Below are positions 13,443 to 16,838 of a stretch of DNA of 16,838 nt, piece by piece. The stretch is taken from positions 1-16,838 of the forward strand of contig JAKACF010000027.1 of NCBI GenBank assembly GCA_021821585.1, in the 5' to 3' direction. Numbering within the stretch: position 1 is the stretch's first letter; each line of letters begins with the position of its first letter. The notes under the pieces were generated by a model. It was given only the letters and a program-made list of their open reading frames with translations. It was not told where the DNA came from and made no database searches. A program made the translations under genes and the position numbers. This DNA is from Actinomycetes bacterium (GTDB lineage: Bacteria; Actinomycetota; Acidimicrobiia; Acidimicrobiales; Bog-793).

Positions 13443-15323
13443 TCACTTGACGTAGTACCACCGAGACGGCATCGGGAAGTTGTAGGGGTTGAGCGGGTTC
13501 CAGCCCTTCAGGTTGTTCTTCACAAGGAGGAGGGACTGCGCCGGCACGGGGAACCACAAGGAGGCCACCTGCTGGGAGAGGTAGGTCTCGTCAGCGTACA
13601 ACGCCTGCAGTCCCTGGGTCGTGTGGGCCTTGGCGATGAGGGCGTTGGCCTTCGGGTCGTTGTAGCCGCCGCCCCAGTAGTTGCCCTTGCCGAACTCCTC
13701 GCCACCGGTCGGCACGAGGGTGTTCTGTCCGAAGTCCCACATGAACCCGGCGTAGGCGGCGATGCCCCAGTTGCACGGCCCGGGCGGGCAGACACCGGCG
13801 ATGGAGTACATCGTGTTGGTCGTCTGGCCGTTCAGCGTGATCTGGATGCCGGCGCTCTTGGCGGCGGTGGCGAAGGCCTCCACCTGGGCGAGCCAGGACG
13901 GCGTGCCCGTCGAGTACATCAGCATGATGCTGAGCGGCTCGCCCTTGGTGATGCCCGCCCCGCACTCGTTGGAGCCGGTGCCCGGCTGGGAGCAGACGTC
14001 GACCCCGTTCGAGCCGGCCGTCCACCCATGCGAGGTGAGGAGCTGCTTGGCAGCCGACACCGAGTACGGGTACGGGTCCTTCCTGAGCGCCGGAGCGGTG
14101 TAGGGGCTGTTCGTCGCCGGGACGATCCCGTAGTCCGGCAGGGCGTAGCCGTGGTCGGCCGTCTTGATGTAGAGCGGCTGGTCGACGAGGTGCTGCATGG
14201 CCTGGCGGATGTAGAGCTGGCGGACGAGCGGGCCCCAGGTCTTGCTCGTGTAGCCGAATTCGACGGCCTCGTTGTAGTAGGCGAACCAGGGCTTGAAGGT
14301 GTAGCCGAGGCTCGTGTAGGTCTGCTTGGCGGCCACGTCGCTGAAGGGCAGCCAGCCGAAGTCGATCGTGCCGGCCCGGATGGCGTCGAGCTCGGCGGTG
14401 TCGGAGCTGAACGAGTAGATCTGCAGCGTGTCGAGGTGCGGCTTGTCCGGGCCGGTGTAGGCCTTGTTCGCCGACAGCACCGTCCGGTAGGTCGTCGGGT
14501 CGAACGAGGTCAGCTTCCACGGGCCGTCGACCGTCTGCCAGATGGGGTTGGTGGCATAGGTCGAGAGCTTCTGGGACTGGCCGTAGAGGAAGTTGTAGAC
14601 CTTGTTCGCACCAGCGGGCGTGGCAGCCGCGTTACCCGCCGGGCAGGTAGCACACGTCCTGTCCCAGGTCTGCTTGGGGAAGGCGTAGATCCAGGAGAGC
14701 TGGTTGCCGGTGAACCACACCGGGTTGTACGAGCGGTTCATGTGGATCGTGAAGCTGTACTGGCCGTTGTAGGAGACGCTCTTGATGTCGTCCGGCATCT
14801 CACCGGAGATGTAGGGGGCGTACTTGCCGTTCTTCGCCCCGGCTGTCTCGAGCTGGAAGAAGAACTGGACGTCGCTGGCGGTGACGGGCTGGCCGTCGGA
14901 CCACTTGTAGCCCTTCTTCATGGTGATGGTGACGGCGGTGTTGTTGTTCGAGTACACCGGCGGGTTGGCGAGCGAGAGGGCGTAGTTGACCCCGGTCGTG
15001 CCCGGACCCCCCGGGTAGTAGAGCGGCAGCCACATCTGGTTCTCGACCCAGAGGTCGTAGGGCTCGTAGTTGGCCTGGTTCTCCATCGGCCAGATCCAGC
15101 TGAAGTCGTCCCCCGTCGCCATGGCGTAGCTCACCGTGCCGCCCTGCACGGGTTTGGCACCGGCGCCCGTGGAGGCGGCCGGGGTCGACGTGCCGGCGCA
15201 GGCCGCCAGCACGAGGCCGGCGACCGGGAGGAGCATGCCGACGCCGAAGCGGCGGCGGAAGCGCCGCCTTTCTGCTCGCGGCTGCGAACTCGGCTCCTGA
15301 GAGCTGGACCGTCCCATCCTCAT
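13443..15323 (-). CDS. Lipoprotein substrate-binding protein of Opp/Dpp-type importer (family 5)
   Basis: A 626-aa extracytoplasmic solute-binding protein, anchored by lipid, that delivers peptides or similar compounds to the two permeases encoded just downstream. The signal region is RRRFRRRF at 19-26, then a hydrophobic stretch and the LAAC lipobox with Cys42. The RRRF pattern raises the possibility of Tat export. The family 5 block KWSDGQPVTASDVQFFFQLE is at 140-159. The mature N-terminus (GGTVSYAM) and the Trp/Tyr-rich end (PSRWYYVK) are typical. Three Cys pairs (CATC, C..NEC, CPPGPC) could form disulfides. ATG 15323 has a strong AGGAGG four bases upstream; the in-frame ATG at 15317 has 10-nt spacing and is equally possible. 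The promoter may lie about 360 bp upstream. Confidence 0.94.
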   Translation of the reverse strand: MRMGRSSSQEPSSQPRAERRRFRRRFGVGMLLPVAGLVLAACAGTSTPAASTGAGAKPVQGGTVSYAMATGDDFSWIWPMENQANYEPYDLWVENQMWLPLYYPGGPGTTGVNYALSLANPPVYSNNNTAVTITMKKGYKWSDGQPVTASDVQFFFQLETAGAKNGKYAPYISGEMPDDIKSVSYNGQYSFTIHMNRSYNPVWFTGNQLSWIYAFPKQTWDRTCATCPAGNAAATPAGANKVYNFLYGQSQKLSTYATNPIWQTVDGPWKLTSFDPTTYRTVLSANKAYTGPDKPHLDTLQIYSFSSDTAELDAIRAGTIDFGWLPFSDVAAKQTYTSLGYTFKPWFAYYNEAVEFGYTSKTWGPLVRQLYIRQAMQHLVDQPLYIKTADHGYALPDYGIVPATNSPYTAPALRKDPYPYSVSAAKQLLTSHGWTAGSNGVDVCSQPGTGSNECGAGITKGEPLSIMLMYSTGTPSWLAQVEAFATAAKSAGIQITLNGQTTNTMYSIAGVCPPGPCNWGIAAYAGFMWDFGQNTLVPTGGEEFGKGNYWGGGYNDPKANALIAKAHTTQGLQALYADETYLSQQVASLWFPVPAQSLLLVKNNLKGWNPLNPYNFPMPSRWYYVK

Positions 15324-15326
15324 TCG

Positions 15327-15334
15327 ACCTCCTC
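15327..15334 (-). promoter_or_regulatory. Ribosome-binding site of the binding-protein gene
   Basis: GAGGAGGT on the minus strand is the best Shine-Dalgarno in the window. It is 3 nt before ATG 15323 and 9 nt before ATG 15317, so it does not settle which start is used. Confidence 0.7.
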
Positions 15335-15376
15335 AGTCGATCTGGCGGAAACCCTGCGCCCTGCGCGACAGCGCTC

Positions 15377-15419
15377 GTGGGCTTGTGTGGTGGTGGCAGG
15401 TGTGTATGGGGTGAGGGTG
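15377..15419 (-). promoter_or_regulatory. C-rich, G-poor leader segment (rut-like)
   Basis: In the sense of the binding-protein message this 43-nt stretch has 25 C and only 2 G, in a genome where C and G are otherwise near balanced. Unstructured C-over-G stretches are what the Rho factor loads on. It lies in the leader between the candidate promoter and the start codon. Function is inferred from composition only. Confidence 0.3.
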
Positions 15420-15455
15420 CACGCTCACCGCTGGCGGGGGCCGGAGCCGTGCACC
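15416..15455. repeat. 8-bp inverted repeat with GTGCAC cores
   Basis: GGTGCACG at 15416-15423 and CGTGCACC at 15448-15455 are exact inverted copies separated by 24 bp. Each contains the palindrome GTGCAC, and the two palindrome centres are 32 bp apart, close to three helical turns. It could be a paired operator or a leader hairpin; no regulator is identified. Confidence 0.35.
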
Positions 15456-15684
15456 GTACAGTATTCCTTGCATGTTGGAAAGGCGGGGTGGCGCCCACGG
15501 GTGAGGTGGGCGCCCGGACGCCGGGCCCGGGAACGCTGCGTGCCGGCGGCTCGGCCGCTCGACGTGCACCGGGGCTCGTCACGGTCCCGATGCCGGCAGC
15601 GGTCGCCTGCACCGGCTCCGAGTGCTTCGGTGAGCGCGGCGTGGGTGGAGGCGATGGCGGCGGCCGGCGGGGGCACGGTTGCGA

Positions 15685-15713
15685 ATTAAAGCAGCCACCT
15701 ACGGGTACCGCAA
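15685..15713 (-). promoter_or_regulatory. Candidate sigma70-type promoter of the importer operon
   Basis: On the minus strand TTGCGG (-35, 15708-15713) and TTTAAT (-10, 15685-15690) are separated by exactly 17 bp. The -10 matches the consensus at five of six bases and the -35 at TTG. It faces the binding-protein gene and would give a leader of about 355 nt. A promoter closer to the gene was looked for and not found. Confidence 0.5.
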
Positions 15714-15739
15714 GGGAATCCATCGAATCGGACCCCTTT

Positions 15740-15761
15740 CACGACTGATTCACTACTGATT
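15740..15761. repeat. 11-bp tandem direct repeat upstream of the importer promoter
   Basis: CACGACTGATT is followed directly by CACTACTGATT, identical at 10 of 11 positions, and a partial third copy (AGCTACTAAAG) follows. The period of 11 bp places each copy on the same face of the helix. It lies 27-48 bp upstream of the -35 element, where activator sites are usual. Confidence 0.5.
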
Positions 15762-15946
15762 AGCTACTAAAGCACTCGAAATACTTGCGCTGATCTGCCA
15801 CTTCGGGCGGGCCGGAGAACGGACCGTGCGGGCGGGCTCGGGTCCCCCGGATCGGGCGGTCGCCGCGCCCCGGGGTCGCCCGGTTGGCGCTCTGCCGCCG
15901 GCGCGCCGGGCGCCGTCGGCCTCGTGCGGGGAGGCCGCGTGCGTCC

Positions 15947-15970
15947 GCCCTGTCAGGTGCCTGACAGGGC
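15947..15970. terminator. Perfect palindrome across the menD stop codon
   Basis: GCCCTGTCAGG at 15947-15957 and CCTGACAGGGC at 15960-15970 are exact inverted copies with two bases between. As RNA this gives a 10-bp stem with a 4-base loop. The menD TGA is inside it. There is no T-run after it in the menD direction, so it could be an intrinsic terminator without a U-tail, an mRNA 3'-end stabiliser, or a protein-binding operator. Confidence 0.45.
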
Positions 15971-16838
15971 CGCCTCGACGGCCCGGACGAGACCGTCGTG
16001 GACGGCGGGCGAGCGGCGCCTGTCCGTCCGGCAGACGAGGACGGCCGGGCGGCCCGCGGCCACGGTCTCGAGGAGGCCGGGGAGGAGGGCGTCGAGATCG
16101 GAGGGCGAGGTCGCCTCGGAGGCCTCCCAGCCGGCGGCCCTGGCGAGCGCCAGCGGATCGGCCGCCTGCGGCGTGGCGAAGAGCCGCTCGAAGGTCGGCT
16201 CCGGGAGAGTCCGCGCCTGGGGCAGGTGGGAGAAGATGCCGCCGCCGGCGTTGTCGACGACGACGAGGCCTGCCGCCGCCGGCGGCGACCCGGCGCCCCC
16301 CTGCAAGAGGGCCGTCAGGTCGTGGAGGAAGGCGAGGTCGCCGACGAGGCCGGCGACGCCGCCACGGCTGGCCGCCGCCTCGGAGAGGGCGACGCCGAGC
16401 GTCGTCGAGACGACCCCGTCGATGCCGTTCGCCCCCCGGTTGGCAAGGACGCGGGGGAAGCCCGCGGCCGGGGCGGCGAACCACTCGAGGTCGCGCACCG
16501 GCATGGAGGAGGAGACGACGAGGGTCGACAGGCCGGCCGTCCCCGCAAGGCGGCGGGCGACGAAGGGCTCGGTGAGGTCGCCCTCCCTGAAGCGCTCGTC
16601 GAGGAAGTCCGAGATGGCTGCCTGGGCGGCCATCTCGGCGGCCGCCCACGAGGCGCTCCAGGCCGGGTCGGCCGGCGGGAGGCAGGCGAGGGCCTCCACC
16701 ACCTCGTCGGGGTCGGCCCGCAGCACCGTCCCCACCTCGCGGCCGGGGTCCCGCCACTCCGAGAACGGGTCGGCGAGGAGCCCCGTGGCGCCGCCGGCGG
16801 CCGCCTCGGCGAGGAAGCCGGAGAGGACCTTGGAGGCC
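15953..16838 (-). CDS. menD: MenD, SEPHCHC synthase (C-terminal part; 5' end beyond window)
   Basis: Thiamine-diphosphate-dependent 2-succinyl-5-enolpyruvyl-6-hydroxy-3-cyclohexene-1-carboxylate synthase, which joins isochorismate and 2-oxoglutarate in menaquinone synthesis. About 295 residues are visible of a usual 550 or so. The start of the visible part, ASKVLSGFLAE and LLADPFSEWRDPGRE, matches the middle domain. Then come VVSSSMPVRDLEWFA, NRGANGIDGVVSTTLGVA, the cofactor-binding GDLAFLHD, and VVDNAGGGIFSHLPQ. In most relatives the last block reads NN or ND; here it is Asp-Asn-Ala. The frame is open at the window edge, so no start is assigned. The stop lies inside a perfect palindrome. Chorismate made by AroC is the precursor of isochorismate, though the two genes are 15 kb apart. 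Confidence 0.95.
   Translation of the reverse strand, partial: ASKVLSGFLAEAAAGGATGLLADPFSEWRDPGREVGTVLRADPDEVVEALACLPPADPAWSASWAAAEMAAQAAISDFLDERFREGDLTEPFVARRLAGTAGLSTLVVSSSMPVRDLEWFAAPAAGFPRVLANRGANGIDGVVSTTLGVALSEAAASRGGVAGLVGDLAFLHDLTALLQGGAGSPPAAAGLVVVDNAGGGIFSHLPQARTLPEPTFERLFATPQAADPLALARAAGWEASEATSPSDLDALLPGLLETVAAGRPAVLVCRTDRRRSPAVHDGLVRAVEAALSGT

Larger units (their letters stand above)
15324..15952. other. 629-bp non-coding region between the importer operon and menD
   Basis: No convincing gene on either strand; the open frames crossing it have no start signals or recognisable protein pattern. It holds, reading leftward toward the importer: an AT-richer patch (about 15680-15790) with an 11-bp tandem repeat and a candidate promoter, then an inverted repeat, a C-rich leader and the Shine-Dalgarno. 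The patch is the least GC-rich part of the window. Confidence 0.7.

Noticed and set aside
15324..15680. A riboswitch or small RNA in the long importer leader
   Set aside because: Only one inverted repeat and a C-rich stretch are visible. I could not match the region to a known riboswitch fold, and no terminator-like hairpin with a T-run is present.
13623..15689. A 688-codon open frame on the + strand opposite the binding-protein gene
   Set aside because: It is a GC-rich shadow: its translation is low-complexity Gly/Val/Arg/Glu with no family motifs, while the minus strand encodes a complete family 5 binding protein.
1..16838. tRNA, rRNA, CRISPR array, transposase or phage genes
   Set aside because: None seen on either strand: no repeat-spacer series, no transposase motifs, and no cloverleaf or rRNA consensus stretches noticed by eye.

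Overview
This is a very GC-rich, gene-dense bacterial window. The GC content, GTG starts, leaderless promoters of the TAnnnT type, menaquinone synthesis (menD) and an Opp-type importer together suggest an actinobacterium (Actinomycetota). An Acidimicrobiia-like lineage is my best guess, but no taxonomic marker in the window proves it. Most genes are housekeeping or ordinary metabolism; two blocks are less well understood.

Layout, left to right. (1) 1-1101 (-): chorismate synthase aroC, missing only its extreme C-terminus; divergent from a dienelactone-hydrolase-family enzyme (1177-1914, +). (2) 1966-2589 (-): NfuA-type Fe-S carrier, divergent from a tightly coupled three-gene + strand cassette. 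The cassette is an ATP-grasp ligase (2663-3922), a radical SAM protein ending in a CCAEP tail (3919-5352), and a Cys-rich YkgJ/DUF3109-like protein (5352-6131). It is the most interesting block: a ligase, a radical enzyme and a probable metal-binding protein joined by 4-bp and 1-bp stop/start overlaps, with no known product. (3) 6125-6301 (-): a 58-aa zinc-ribbon-like protein with an acidic tail that is easily missed. (4) 6484-8390 (+): a 77-aa conserved-looking protein followed by a GH13 alpha-glucosidase. (5) 10609-8380 (-): a small lipoprotein, a flavin-reductase-like FMN protein and ribonuclease D. (6) 10665-11408 (+): a DUF169 protein. (7) 15323-11460 (-): a lipoprotein substrate-binding protein and two permeases of an Opp/Dpp family importer, with no ATPase genes beside them. 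(8) 15324-15952: a 629-bp non-coding region with a candidate sigma70-type promoter, an 11-bp tandem direct repeat upstream of it and a C-rich leader. (9) 15953-16838 (-): the C-terminal part of MenD, whose stop codon lies inside a perfect palindrome.

A recurring signal is a -10-like hexamer (TACCGT, TAGCCT, TAGGGT, TAGCGT, and weaker CATCAT and CACCCT) ending 6-8 nt before the start codon of seven genes. This is the geometry of leaderless transcription, and it helped choose several starts. No rRNA, tRNA, CRISPR array, insertion sequence or phage gene was seen. All calls come from reading the sequence; no database search was run.
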